Notes: generated by a model from the letters alone, not told the origin. Shown: positions 45,113 to 59,106, numbered from the stretch's first letter. The stretch is 64,000 bases of DNA from Anisodus tanguticus (GCA_034509755.1 CM067548.1:11429188-11493187), one strand, 5' to 3'. A program made the numbers and translations.

Positions 45113-48100
45113 ATGCCTACAGCAAGAAATAAGTCCCAGAGTAAGAGGGTGTTGAATACGATTGTGGACGAGGGTACCAGCCGAGTGCCACCCACTAGTG
45201 AGGGATAGAGTGAGGCCCACAGTGTGACTTCTCCGTATGATTCCCTGACTCCACCACCTCCAGATAAGCTTCGTGGGGCTGCAGTACCCCCAGTTCCTCC
45301 GCTTGATACTCCGGATGAGGATCTTGATATGCGAAGTGATGTACAGTTATTGACTCGATTGGTGGCTGTCCAGGCCCAACGTCAGACTACCGGTCCTTCT
45401 GATAGAGCAGTTAGAGCGAGAGCTAGGGATTTCATCAACCTAAACCCTCTAGTATTCACGAGATTAGACCAAAATGCAAACCCGCAGAATTTTCTAGATC
45501 AGATACAGCGTACCTTGCGGGTAATGGATGCCACCGATACTGAGTCGGTAAAGTTTGCTTCTTATAGATTACGGGATATCGCGGTGACCTGGTATGAGAT
45601 ATGAGAGCATTCTAGGGGACCTCGTGCCCCACCAGCAGGATGTAGAGAGTTTTCAGAGGCCTTCTTATAGCATTTTCTGGCGGTCGAGCTCCGACGGGCC
45701 AGGCAGGATATATTTTACGTCTTGAGCAAGGTAATATGAGTGTTCGAGAATATAGCTTGCAGTTTATTTCGTTGGCCATATATGCTTCTACGATCATAGT
45801 TGAGATGAGCGATCGGGTACATAGGTTTGATAATGGCTTGGGGCCGCACTTAGTTAATGAGTGTACTACGACTTCTCAAAATCCGGATATGAATATTACT
45901 CGCATTCAGACTTATGTACATAATCTGCAGGATCGTAAGAGACAACAGCGGGTAGATCGAGAACATGATAGGGGCCAACACAAGAGGGCCCAGTCCGTAG
46001 GTGACATAGGAAAGTTCAGAGGTGGGCCTAGGACATAATTTTATATGCCCACATCCTACCCGGCAGCTAGTGCACCATCACAATTTTTTAGGTCAATGGT
46101 TGATATGTTTGCTCAATCTGGACCAGGTCAGAGTTCAAGAGCATCAGGGTTCTATTATAGAGGGTATTTTAGTCAGATGAGGCAGTTTTTGACTCGATGT
46201 AAGAAGTGTGGTAAGGCCCATCCGGGGTCGTACCAACGAGGATCAGATGTGTGTTATTCTTGTGGTTATCCCGATCATATTATATGGGAATGTCCGACAA
46301 GATGCGGAGGTGTGAGGGCCCAGCCGGCCGGATCTGTAGCAGCTTCATCAACTTCAGCACGCCCGTCAGGGCAAGGTCATCAGACGTCAGCCAATCGAGG
46401 TAGAGGTAGGGGCGGAACAATTAGCTTAGGTGCTGGCCAGAACCGTATTTACACATTGATGGGTCACCAGGATCAAGAGTCTTCACCTGATGTTATTACA
46501 GGTATATTATCAATCTGTTCACATAATGTATATGCGTTGTTAGATCCAGGCTCAAATCTATCATATCTCACCCCTTTCATTTCATGTAAGTTTGGTATGG
46601 AACATGAGTTGATAAGAGAGCCATTTGCGGTATTTACACCAGTGGGTGAGTCGGTAGTTGCTAGACAGGTCTATTAGAATTGTGTAGTGTTAGTTTGTAA
46701 CCATCAAATCCTAGCGAATCTGGTAGAGTTATAAATGATTGATTTTAATATTATTATGGGCATGGATTGGCTGGAATCGTGCTACGCTAATGTTGATTGC
46801 TGAACAAAGATTGTTAGATTTTAGTTTTCGTGCGAGCCAGTCCTTAAATAGAAGAGTAATATTGTGACACCAAATGGTAGGTTTAATTCATACCTTAAGG
46901 CAAGAAAGATGATTTCCAGAGGTTGTATATACCATCTTGTTCGAGCCAGAGATATCGATGTTGAACCACCTACTCTTCAATCAATTTCGATGGTTAATGA
47001 GTTTCTTGATGTATTTCCAGATGAACTTCCAGGCCTTCCTCCCGATAGAGAGATTGCGTTCGGTATAGATGTGTTGCCAGAAACTCAGCTGATATATATC
47101 CCTCCTTATAGAATGGCTCAAGCTAAATTAAAAGAATTAAAGGAGTAATTATAGGATCTTCTTGAGAAAGGCTTCATTAGGCCCAGCATATCCCCTTGGG
47201 GTGCACCGGTATTGTTTATACAAAAGAAAGATGGCTCGTTACGAATGTGTACTGACTATCCGCAGTTGAATAAAGTCACTATTAAGAACAAGTACCATTT
47301 TCCAATGATTGATGACTTGTTTGATCAGTTACAGGGTGCAAAATGTTTCTCAAAGATCGAGCTAACGTCAGGGTACCATCAGCTAAGGGTCAAGGAAAAG
47401 GACATTCCAAAAATGGCTTTCAGAATAAGGTATGTGCACTTTGAGTTCTTAGTAATGTCATTCGGGCTCACAAACACGCCAGTAACATTTATGGATATAA
47501 CGAACAATGTGTTTCACCCATTTCTAGATGTATTTGTGATATTATTTATAGATGATATTCTGGTTTATTCTCACTCGGAGGCAGAGCATGCTGATCACCT
47601 GCGGGTAGTACTACATACACTCAGGGATCACAAGTTATATGCTAAGCTCTCCAAGTGTGAGTTTTGGTTGAATTCAGTGGCTTTCCTTGGTCATATAGTG
47701 TCAGATGAATGTATAAGAGTTGACACTTAGAAGGTAGAAGCGGTGAAGAATTGGCCTAGGCCCACGACTCCATCAGAGGTTCATAGCTTTTTAGGCTTAG
47801 CCAGTTATTATAGGAGGTTTTTAGCAGGATTTTCTACCATATCAACACCATTGACAATATTGACACAAAAGGCCATAAAGTTCCAGTTGTCTGATTCATG
47901 TGAGCAGAGTTTCCAGGAGTTAAAGGACAAACTAACATCAGCACTAGTTCTTACTCTCCCAGAGGGTCCATAAGGCTATATTGTGTATTATGATACCTCA
48001 GGAACGGGTTTAGGATACGTGCTGATGTAACATAGTAAGGTGATTGCCTATGTTTCAAGGCAATTGAGGAAACATGAGAAAAATTATCTGACGCACGATT

Positions 48101-49917
48101 TGGAATTAGCAGTGGTGGTCTATGTACTAAAAATTTGGCGGCATTATTTGTATGGTGTTCATGTAGACATTTTTATGAATCATAAGAGTCTGCAGTATAT
48201 ATTTAAGCAGAAAGAGTTGAACTTGAGACAAAGAAGGTGGCTTGAATTGTTGAAGTATTATGATGTGGACATCTTATACCATCCCGGTAAAGCTAATATT
48301 GTAGCGGACGTGCTTAGTCTCAAGTCTATGGTCATCTCGATGCCGGTGCGGGCCAAGAGGAAAGAGTTGATAAGAGAGCTCCATCAGTTATCTAGGTTGG
48401 GAGTCCAATTAATGGGTTCGGAAGATAGTGGCTTTGTGATTTGGAATACATAAGAGTCGTCCCTCATATCGGAAGTTAAGGAACATCAGTGGGAAGACTC
48501 CATTTTAGGAAAAATCAGAGAGAGTATTCAACAAACGAACACCACAACCTTTGAGATTGACGGAAATGGGGTTCTCAGGCACCAAGGCCATTTGTGTGTC
48601 CCAAATATAGCGGGATTACGAGACATGATTATGACGGAGGTCTATTGCTCAAAATATTCCATTCACCCTGGATCTACTAAGATGTATCATGATCTCAAAG
48701 GTATGTATTGGTGGAATGACATGAAGAGGAACATTACGGAGTTTGTAGCTTAGTGTCCTAATTGTCGACAAGTAAAAGTAGAGCACCAAAAGCCTGGCAG
48801 CTTGACTCAGAACATTGATATCCCGATGTGGAAATGGGAGATGATTAATATGGATTTCAGTACAAGTTTGCCTCGCTCTTATCATAAGTTTGATTCTATT
48901 TGAGTGATTATTGATATACTGACCAAATTATCTCAATTCATGGCGATCAAAACTACATTTACGGCCAAGGAATACGCGAAGTTATAAGTTAAGGAGATTG
49001 TTCACCTTCATGGTGTGCCTATTTCTATTATATCAGACCGAGGTGCGCAGTTCACAGTTAATTTTTAGAGATCATTTCAAAAAGGATTGAGCACTCAAGT
49101 TAATCTTAGCACAACTTTCCACCCTCAGACAGACGGGAAGGCTGAGCGTACAATTCAAACGCTCAAAGACATGCTACGAGCTTGTGTATTGGAATTCAAA
49201 GAAAGTTGGGATGATCATCTACCCCTTATTGAATTTGCATACAATAACAGTTATCATGCTAATATCAAAATGACTCCATATGAAGCTTTGTATGGACGGA
49301 AATGTAGATCTCCTATCGGATGGTTCGAAGTAGGCGAATCAGAATTATTTGGGCCTGACCCAGTGCACCAAGCCATAGAGAAGGTAAAGCTTATCCAAGA
49401 ATGGTTGTTAACTACTCATAGTCACCAGAAGTCATATTCAGATGTGCAACGGTGGGACTGAAAGTTCCAAGCGAATGATTGGGTCTTCTTGAAGATTTAT
49501 TCTATGAAGGGTATGGTGAGATTTGGGAAGAAGGGAAAGCTCAGCCCAAGGTATATTGGGCCATATCGCATAATTCGATGAATAGGCCAAGTGGCTTACA
49601 AATTGGACTTGCCTTCCGAGTTAGAGTTTGTTCATCCAGTCTTCTATGTTTCTATATTGAGAGCGTGTGTTAGGGATCCTTCCCGGATTGTACCGATTGA
49701 CGATGTAAAAGTTATAGAGGACTTATCATATGAAGAGGTTCCTATTGCTATCTTAGATCAACAAGTCCGCAAGCTAAGGACTAATGAAGTAGCCTCCATG
49801 AAAGTTCTATAGCGGAATAAGAATGTAGAAGAGATGACATTAGAGGCGGAAGAGGAGATGAAACACAAATATCATTACTTATTTCAGGCCAACACCGGGG
49901 TTCCAAGAGAAGCATAA
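45113..49917 (+). pseudogene. Gag-pol of chromovirus E with many stops
   Basis: It starts at ATG 45113 (MPTARNKSQ). Visible domains: gag core (FINLNPLVFTRLDQNANPQNF region, 45224-45604, continued 45736-46038), zinc knuckle CYSCGYPDHIIWEC (about 46252), protease LLDPGSNLSYLTP (about 46540), RT with KKDGSLRMC and FIDD (47545-47556), RNase H with DVDILYHPGKAN, integrase zinc site ending CPNC, integrase core with SDRGAQF and DGKAERTIQ, and a C-terminal chromodomain-like segment (about 49700-49910). Stops end frames at 45604, 46038, 46677, 47148, 47730, 47973, 48453, 49461 and 49812, and frameshifts occur in gag. It is inactive, but most catalytic motifs are still readable. Confidence 0.85.
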
Positions 49918-50145
49918 GGTGAGTTCTATTTCTGATTGTTATAATTGATGCTTAACGACTATGTGAGGTCTGATATTATCATATTGTGATGTATGGCCTT
50001 ACGAGGCAAGTTTGGATATCTTCTATGTGTTTACAGAGATTTGGATGGTCCCATTTATAGGAGAGACTACGTTGAAATTTTCAGAAAGACATAAGGATTG
50101 TCTGTATACTTGTGTACACCCCACATTCGAGGATGAATGTTTCTT

Positions 50146-50158
50146 AGAGGGGGAGGAA
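50146..50158 (+). other. Polypurine tract of element E
   Basis: AGAGGGGGAGGAA immediately before the 3' LTR. The preceding TTCGAGGATGAATG is the usual tail of this lineage. Confidence 0.8.
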
Positions 50159-52878
50159 TGCTACACCTCATAGTTCTGTATGTTAAGATTCATCATATGT
50201 TAGTCCTCCTAGTCTTAGACATCAGGATTATCTTTGAGGTTATACGATATTAGACATGTCTATTGTTAGATCCCGTACTTCCATTCAACATATACACGAC
50301 TAAGTTGAGGTTGACGAATGCACTTAAATGTGAGGAATGAGATTTCAGGAAAATAAAATTAATTTGCTTGCTTATCCATCCTACTTGCTTGAGTTGCTTG
50401 CCTACACGTCCTACTTTCTTGAGTTGCTTGCTTACACGTCCTACTAGCTTGAGCTACTTAACACTCGTCGTGATTATTATGTAAGGATGTGACACTTGTC
50501 AAGAGGAAAGGACCAACATGTATCATCTACTAATGAATCTAGCAAGTTACAAGTAGGTGATCCACTTACTTGAAATGAGAGGCCCAAATTAAAAGGCGAT
50601 GGGTGGCCCAAATTAAAGGGTTGTTTAGTGGCCCAAATTAAACGATAAAGAGAGGCCTATTGGGGAAAGAGTGTGGTCGACCATAAGGGATAAGATAAGG
50701 CCGAAATCTGGCCATTCTTACCCATCTTCATCCAAATAAAGTTCAGCAACTATCTCTCTCTCTCTCTCCAAACAACCCCATTTTTTTCTATTAGGGTTCT
50801 AAGTGGAAAAAAGGCTTTATGTTTCATTCCTTTCCATGGTATGACATGATTTTCAGGTGTTTGATCTTCTCTCCTAATCTATCAAATGTTGTCTAGACAA
50901 AACATCCCAAGAAAACACCTCTCCTCCAAGGTTAAACCACTTACTCTTCATTAAAAGGATTGTAGAAGTGATGTAGGTAATTTGTTTGACGTTGTTGCTA
51001 AGTTGTTAGCACTCTCAAGTTAAACGAGACTTGTTCTAGGTTTTATTCTTGCTGTATAAGGTAATGAATATTCTCTTCTTCATGTGTTTGAGTTTATTGG
51101 AGTCTTAGCTAAGTTGTGAAAATAAGAACTTGTGAAGAAATGGCCTGAAATGAGTTCTAGGTCGCTGCAACTTATTGGACTGTTATGAGGTCATTTTGAT
51201 AGTGTGTTATGGATTAAAATCAGTATGTATAACATGAGTATGTTGTGGTTGTCATTATTGAAGTGTATTCAAGTTCTAGCTAAGTTGTATGGATGGAAAA
51301 GTCCAAATTACCACTTAGTTGTTGTGGGAGATAGTGTGGACTATTTTACTGATCTATTGTGATGGATATAAGGTTGGATATTGATTTAATATGCTTGCTG
51401 ACATTCTCGACATGTTGGTCTTGTTGTTTGATTTGAGTAAATTGAAAAGAATAAGGGGAGGTCTTGTCCAAATTTTCATAGACAAGCTAGTCGCTCATTT
51501 GTGTTGAATTCTAGCTTCCGTAAGCTTAGTAATGGTCCCTTATCATTTTTATAGATTAAATTGCTAACGGGCTAAACCGATGTCGTGTGGTTAAGTAAGC
51601 AACAAAGGTATGTTAAGGCTACTCTTCCTTCTTTTGGCATGATCAGAATGAAACGAACGTAAATGAACAATATCCATAACAGCTCCACTCTTAGATATGT
51701 TAGAGGCTTATATTCTTGACTCCCATATAATGATAGTGATCTTATCTTATGGCTTGTTGATTCTTCAAAGTAAGTTATGTTGATGATGTTTGTTCTATAA
51801 TGTTAATCGGGGGTGCAACGATCTTACGTCACTCCGATAGACTTAGTGTCTTATTATCATTCATGCATTATATACATGTATATACCATGACCTCACAGAC
51901 GTTATATATGCTATATGATATGTATATAGGGTATGGGAAATGTTATGGCGTTATATACGCACCACCACCTGATCAGGTGGTATATGATGATGATTATGCC
52001 CATATATACATCACTCCGATAGACTCAGAGTGTCTTATTAACATTCATGCATTATATACATGTATATACCATGACCTCACAGACGTTATATACGCTATAT
52101 GATATGTATATGGGGTATGGGAAATGTTATGGCTTTATATACGCACCACCACCTAATCAGCTGGTATATGATGATGATTATGCCCACATAGGCTGATATG
52201 ATATGATGGGAAGCCCATAGAGGCTTGATGGTGTTATATACGCATATATATGTATGACCAGACGTTATATATACGTACATGTATGATACTTATGCATATT
52301 ATGGCCCTCAGAGGCATTCTGTGCAGGTTGATTCTCTCTTGTCTCATGTTACTCATGTCTCCATTGTGATATTTTCATACTTTACATACTTGATACATTA
52401 TTCGTATTGAAGCCCCCTTTGCTTGGGGGACGATACATTTCATGCCCGCAGGTTCAGGTAGACAGAGCGATGGACTGCACCAGTAGATTGCCTATTCAGC
52501 TTATATTGGACCATTCTACTTATTCTAGAGTTACAGTCTAATCTTGATGTAATATTTTTGATATGCATATAGGTATGGCGGGGTCCTGTCCCGACCTTAT
52601 GATATCACGTACTCCCATATAGGCTTGTAGAAAGTTATGATGCAGTCAGATGTTATGTGGCCTCATCGGCCTATGTTTTTCTTGTACAGTCATCTATGGT
52701 AGCCTTGTCAGCCCGTACGGTCATGTCCACCATCTATGTATATACATATATGCCTTATCGGTCTTGCACCTTTTCAACTTATTATTTTATTTACGATTAT
52801 GTGGTGAATATATGTCTAGTGGTGCTCGGTAAGTAAGGTCCGGGTGCCCATCATGGCCCTCCGATTTTGGTAGTGACA
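50159..52878 (+). repeat. 3' LTR of element E (2720 bp)
   Basis: It starts TGCTACACCTC and ends TTGGTAGTGACA. It contains a CT microsatellite (about 50752-50767), a 182-bp tandem duplication (51830-52190) and, near the end, the GGCGGGGTCCTGTCCCGACC and CATGCCCGCAGGT blocks shared with LTR families C and G. Confidence 0.8.
51830..52190. repeat. 182-bp tandem duplication in LTR E
   Basis: Copy 1 is 51830-52011 and copy 2 is 52012 to about 52190, both starting CACTCCGATAGACT. Copy 1 contains a perfect 18-bp palindrome ACCACCTGATCAGGTGGT (51964-51981), while copy 2 has two changes in it. The copies differ at only a few sites. Confidence 0.88.
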
Positions 52879-55800
52879 GGCTTCTAGCTTCTTTTGAGGT
52901 AGTAGCCGAGCATGTGAGGATAGTAGAGTCTATGAGAGGTAGGATGCCCAGATATGAGCTCGATAAGAGGGCGAGGCCATATGGACAGTTCAACGGGTTT
53001 ACTTCTCGTCCATATGGACAGTTCAGCCAGCCCTTCAGATTACAGATAGTGTCTCTGCGGGGCAAAGTGGTTATAGTGGGGGCCAGTCTTTGAGGAGTTC
53101 TCAGTCTCGATATTCTAACTGTGGTGGTCATTCGGGGTCTTCTATCTCTATTCAGCAGCCCTCAGCGGTCAAGACTTGTTACAACTGTAAAGAGATTGGG
53201 CATTTCAAGAGAGAGTGCCCCAAATTAGTATCGAGTACATCATGTGCACCCAAGACTCAAGCACATTCATCTAGGGGTGGTAGTCAGGTTAGCATGGGAG
53301 GTTCCCAGAAAAGTTATAGTGGCAATCAGACTAGTCGGGGTGGTTCTCAGATAAACAGAGATGGAGCTCTTTCAGGCCGAGGTGTCCAGCAAGGTACCTA
53401 GTCCGATGTAAGACGCACTCTTTGCTATGCTTTTTTGAGTAAGCCCGAGAATGAGGCATCTGACGCGATTATCACAGGTGTCATCTCAGTCTATCACCGA
53501 TCTGCTTTAGTTCTATTTGATCTAGGGTCTACATTCTCATATGTGTCTGCTTACTTTTCCACTGAGTTATATATGTGGCGTGATATGCTTGACGTCCCTA
53601 TTTGTGTGTCCACATGGGTTAGTAATTCAGTGATTGTAGATAGAGTTTATCGTATGTGTGTGGTTACTTTTATTGGGTATGATACCTGGGTAGATTTGGT
53701 CATTTTAGACGTGGTTGACTTCGATATTATTCTGGGGATGGATTGGCTATCATTGTATCACATCATTCTGGACTGTCATACAAAGACAGTCACTTTAGCT
53801 ATGCCTGATCTTTCGAGGTTAGAGTGGAGGGGCATTCCCACCCCTACTCTTAAAAAAGATCATTTCTTTCATCTGAGTTGAGAAGTTGGTAGACAAGGGT
53901 TGTCTGGTGTATCTTACTCATATTTGGGATATGAGTGTAGAGACTCTTTCCCTTGAGTCCGTTCTGGTAGTTAGTGAGTTTGCTGAGGTTTTTCCTTCAA
54001 ATTTATCGGATATGCTGTCAGACATGGATATTGATTTCTGCATTGATCTTGAGCTGGGTACTAGACCTATTTCCATTCCTCCGTACTGTATGTCTTTGAT
54101 AGAGCTTAAAGTATTGAAGGAGCAGGTTCAAGATTTATCGAGTGAGGGCTTCATTCGACTGAGTGTATCTCTCTAGGTGCTCCTGTCTTGTTCGTGAAGA
54201 AGAAGGATGACACCATGCATATGTGCATTGATTACAGACAGTTGAACATGATTACCATTAGAAACAAGTATCTGATCACTCGCATTGATGACCTATTCGA
54301 CCAGGTTTAGGGTGCTTTGATATTTTTTAAGATTGACTTAAGGTTCGAGGATCACCAGTTGAAGATTTGGGCCGAGGATGTTCCCAAGACGGCTTTCCGG
54401 ACTCGTTATGGTCATTACGAGTTCCTAGTAATGTCATTTGGTCTTACTAATGCCCCTGCAACGTTCATGGACTTGACGAATGGGATATTTAAGTTGTATT
54501 TGGATTCCTTTGTAATTATGTTTATTGATGACATTTTGATATATTCGAAAAGTCGGGAGGACCACGCGTAGCATTTGAGAGTGGTTCTTGGGATTTTGAA
54601 GGAGAAAAAATTATATGCTAAGTTCTCAAAGTGTTAGTTTTGGTTGGACTCTGTGGCATTCTTGGGACATGTGGTGTCCAATGATGGGATTAGTTGATCC
54701 TAAGAAGATAGAGGCAGTCAGGGACTGGCCTAGACCGACTTCTGTGATAGAGATTCGGAACTTTGTAGGTCTTTCTAGCTACTATGACCAGTTCATCAAT
54801 GGACTCTATTCTATTCCTTCGCATCTCACGCGTTTCACTCAGAAGGAGGTTCTGTTCTAGTAGTCCGAAGAATGTGAGGACAACTTTCTAAAACTCAAGT
54901 CTCTTTTAACCACAACCCTAATTTTGTCCCTTCCGGTGGAGGAGGACTTTACCGTATATTGTGATACTTCGAGGATCGGATTGGGTTGTGTGTTGATGTA
55001 GGAGGGTAAGATTATTGCTTATGCATTGAGGCAGTTGAAGGTGCATGAGAAAAATTACCCTATTCATGAGTTAGTATTGACTGCAGTTGTGTTTGTTTTG
55101 AAGATTTGGAGGCATTATCTTTATGGTGTCCATTGTGAAGTGTATACCGATCACTGCAGTCTTCAGCACGTGTTTAATCAGAGGGATTTGAATTATAGAA
55201 AGCGACAGTGGATGGATTAGTTAAAAGATTATGACATGACTATTTTGTACCATCCATGCAAGGCCAATGTAATGGAGGATGTCTTGAGCCGAAAGGCAGT
55301 TAGCATGAAGAGTCTAGATCGCTTGATCATTTCTAAAAGCTTGTTGGTATTGGAGGTTCAGTCTCTAGCCAATCAGAGATAAAATGATTGAGTGGTGAAG
55401 TCTATGATTGATAGCGATGGGGTTTTGAGGATCAATGGTAAAGTATGTGTTCCTAGAGTTGGTGATTTGACGAGATTGATTATGGAGGAGGCCCATAGTT
55501 CTAGATATTCGATTCATCCAGGTGCTACTAAGATGTACCATGACTTGAGGCAACATTATTGGTGGGGGAGGATGAAGAGAGACATTGTTTAGTTTGTGTC
55601 TCGGTGTCAAAATTGTCAGCAAATCAAGTAAGAGCACTAGTGACTCGGTGGTGTGTCTCAGAGGATGCCCATTCCTGAGGGAAGTGGGAGATGATTTCCA
55701 TGGATTTTGTTGTTGGGTTGCCCAAGACCTTAGGAAAGTTTGATACTATTTCGGTCATTATTGACAGGTTGACCAAGTCCACGCATTTCATTCCGGTCCA

Positions 55801-58800
55801 GACGACTTATAATGCAGAAAAGTTGGATAAGATCTACACTCATGAGATTGTTCATCTTCATGGGGTTTCTATTTCTATCAACTCAGACTGGGGTACTCAG
55901 TTTACTTTGCATTTCTAGCAGACTTTGTAGCAAAAAGTTGGGTACTCGCTTGGATCTCAGTACAGCTTTTCACCCTCAGACCGAAGGTTAGTCCGAGCAG
56001 ACTATTCAAGTATTGAAGGACATGTTACAAGCCTGCATGATTGATTTTAGTGGTCATTGGGACCAATTCTTACCTTTGGTAGAGTTTGCGTACAATAGCA
56101 ACTACCACTCCAGTATTGATATGGCACCGTTCAAGGCCTTGTATGGTTGGAGATTTCATTCTTCCATTGGTTAGTTTGATGTGTTCGAGGTTCGGCCTTG
56201 GGGTACTAATTATTTAAGAGATTCCTTATAGAAGGTGAAGGTGATCCAAGATAAGCTCTTGGTAGCTCAGAGCAGGCAGAAGGAGTATGCGGACTGGAAG
56301 GTCTGAGATATAGAGCTTATAGTTAGTGATAGGTTTTTACCGAAGGTGTCACTAATGAAGGGTGTTATGAGGTTCGGCAAGAGAGGGAAGTTGAGTCTGA
56401 GGTATATTAGACCTTTTGAGATTCTTCAGAGGGTTGGAGAGGTGGCATATGAGTTGGCTTTGCCACCAGGTTTTTCAGGCGTCCATCAGGTCTTTCATGT
56501 GTCTATGCTAAAGAAGTATCATGCCAACGGTTCTTATATCATTCAGTGGGACTCTGTAATGCTTGATCAGAATTTAAAGTTTTAGGAGGAGTTTGTGGCT
56601 ATTTTGGAGATGCAGTTGAGAAAGTTGATGTTACACCACGTATTTTCGCACACGTATTCACCGTAAGTAAAGTAACATACATCTCGGTGAGGTCAAGATA
56701 CCATATTTGGATGTAAATAAGCTTAAACTTGCGTTATGAAAGTTTCATAAGAATTCGGGGTCAATAGAATCAAAGAAAATCAAGTTCGTCAAAACTTAGG
56801 GAATGGCACACCGAATTTCGAACATGATATTTTTTGCTTAATTTGGAGGGGTATATCTGACGGTCTATGAGTAATTATTGGGTGAATAGCCTATCTAAGT
56901 TCAAGTTCAAAGAGTCTTCTTTCCAACGTAATAAATCGTTTGTCGATACGACGTCGGAGTTATAAGATATTCACATTTATGTCAGACTGTGCAAATTGCC
57001 TGGTAAACGGCTGACGGAGCTTGCCCGGCGAGCTCCATATGGAGATTGTTGCTCGCTCTAGGCTTCGCCCAGTGAGCTACAGAGACAAAATTAAAGCGGT
57101 GGTCATGACTTATTGAAGTTAAGTTTGAGCCCTCACTCTGGACATAATATTTTCAACCTAGGCAACTCATATACTCTTCCAAACACCCTCCCAAGGGTTC
57201 TCCATCATGAAAGAGTAACTCCATACTTGTGTGAAGTGATTACTATCTCAAAAGATCAAGAACACCTAAATATCCTCTCTAGTTGGCTTGGCAAAATGGA
57301 GAGTTCTCTTAAGCTTGAAGAAGAGTTGGTTATGTAGAACATCTAGACTGATTTGAGGTAAGATTTTACTATTTTTGTATGAGCTCTAGTTCCTCCTAAC
57401 CTAGCTTGATTCCTTATGAAATATACCTTGTAAGATTTGGATTGAACTTCTCTATTGAAATATCATATTTATTGGGTTGTTTTGTTCAAACTATGAATTG
57501 ATACAATTTGATAAATCTTGTTAGCTGGGTTGAGAACTCATGGAGTAGAGTTGGTTGTTGTTGTTGTCCTTGTTGAAGAAGAGAAGTTATGGAACTTAAA
57601 TACGCTTGAAGAGATTGTTGAGAGATATGCACATAAGGTGTTTGACATAATGTCTAAGTGAAGGTTCTCCTTAGTTATTGATCCGAATTATTCGTTTAAT
57701 GTAGCCTATCATTCGTAGAATGTTCGGGAGCTCGTGAACTATCAACATAAGGTATGTAAGGCTTATTCTTTTCTCTTTGGCATGATTGATTTGATGACAC
57801 CAATTACGAAATACTCCCTAATAAATGCTCCATTCTTAATCGTTAAAATGATAATTGTGTTCTATGTTGTTGATTGATTATCGTACATGTCTATTCCTCA
57901 TCAGGAGTTCTTTCTATACTCGATCATAACAATTCATTTTGATGAAACAAGGTTTCTTGAAAAGATATCAAATGAGCTAAAACTAGTATGTCTTATCATT
58001 CTAAATGGTTCATACGGAAAAATGGAACGTATATATAATCTGCATAAGGATAGTCAGAGATGTAACGACCTCACATCACTCTAACGGACTCAAAAGAGTA
58101 TTTCATAGTCCTTAATGAGTCTTTATGTATACATACTACATAGCTATATTACCCACAGAGGCCTATGGCGTTATATACACGGTTATATAACTATGAGATT
58201 GATGATATTGCCCACTGAGGCCTATGGCGCTATTGCACAGTTTATACAGATATGATATTAATAATACTGCTTTAAGAGGCCTACAACGTTATATATACAT
58301 GAGTATACTTCATTATGTATATTCTGGCCCACAGAGGCACTTAGAGTACATGTTGTCTTTCTACTGCCTTACATTACAATATGCATTCAGTTATAATTTC
58401 AGCTTATGCTTCATTTACAATGTTGCCCTTGCTTATAGTTTCAGCCTTACATATTCAGTATATCTTTCTTACTGAGGTTCCTTTTGTCGGGGGACACTGT
58501 GTTTCATGCCCGCAGGTGCAGAAAGATGATTTCATGAGCCTTCTCAGTAGGATTACTATTCAATATTGGGTTGGAGCACTTCCCTTTCTTCCAGAATTGT
58601 TGTCTGAGTCTAGGTATGTATTTATATATACTTATTATTAGTATGGCGGGGCCCTGTCCTGACCTGGTTATTGTTATATGACTCTTAGAGGCTTGTAGAC
58701 TAGGGGGTTATGTATTGTCATTCTGTATGGCCAAATCGGCCTTATGATGTACGTACACATAGTTGTTTTACTATCATTTGTTCAGGTTGTTATTCCCAGT

Positions 58801-59060
58801 TTCTCTTGTGGTGTCATTCTGAGGCCTTGTCAGCCCATATCGTTATATGTTCACACTATGATATACAGGTGGTACACTCAAGCCATTCAGGTGTCGGGTA
58901 CTGGCCATACCCCTCGAAGTTGGGGTGTGATAGTTGAGATCGAAAGAGATATCTTCTATGAAGGTGTAGTGGAAGCATCATCATGTTGATGAGGCGACTT
59001 AGGAGACAGAGTCTGACATACGGAGCAGATATCCTGGTTTACTACTTCTGGTACGTTTCC
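52879..59060 (+). pseudogene. Gag-pol of chromovirus F, broken and interrupted
   Basis: Gag end with zinc knuckle CYNCKEIGHFKREC (about 53179-53220) and a Gly/Ser-rich tail; protease LFDLGSTFSYVSA (about 53515) with GMDWL; RT with FVKKKDDTMHMC, LVMSFGLTNAP and FIDD (54521-54532); RNase H with LYHPCKANVMEDVLSRK; integrase with SRCQNCQQIK, MDFVVGLPK, INSDWGTQF (usual SDRG changed to SDWG) and DLSTAFHPQTEG. The last part (VHQVFHVSMLKKY, 56482 onward) runs to QLRKL, is cut by LTR G at 56629 and resumes at 58933. Stops lie at 53401, 53881, 54176, 54571, 54860, 55220, 55592, 55918 and 56585. Not functional. Confidence 0.82.
56629..58932 (+). mobile_element. Solo LTR G (2304 bp), TSD GTTGA, inside pol of F
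   Basis: It starts TGTTACACCACG and ends GGGGTGTGATA, where the usual final CA has become TA. GTTGA lies on both sides (56624-56628 and 58933-58937). Joining the flanks restores the C-terminal reading of F. It contains CATGCCCGCAGGT and GGCGGGGCCCTGTCC blocks like LTRs C and E, so these LTRs are distant relatives. Confidence 0.87.
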
Positions 59061-59106
59061 CTTTCATTCCTCTCCGTTTGAGGATGAACTTTATTTAATT
59101 GGTACC

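Larger units (their letters stand above)
44856..52878 (+). mobile_element. Ty3/gypsy chromovirus E (Tekay/Del-like), 5' LTR truncated
   Basis: In order: an LTR stub of about 48 bp ending GGATCATGACA (44903), PBS (44908), broken gag-pol (45113-49917), polypurine tract (50146-50158) and an intact-looking 3' LTR (50159-52878). The stub matches the end of the 3' LTR. The rest of the 5' LTR is missing, replaced by the LINE, which points to a deletion. The 3' LTR directly abuts gag of element F, so E probably inserted into F. Confidence 0.82.

Noticed and set aside
51964..51981. Palindrome considered as a CRISPR or bacterial operator-like site
   Set aside because: Plant nuclear context and a single LTR location. 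No regularly spaced repeats with unique spacers occur anywhere in the window.
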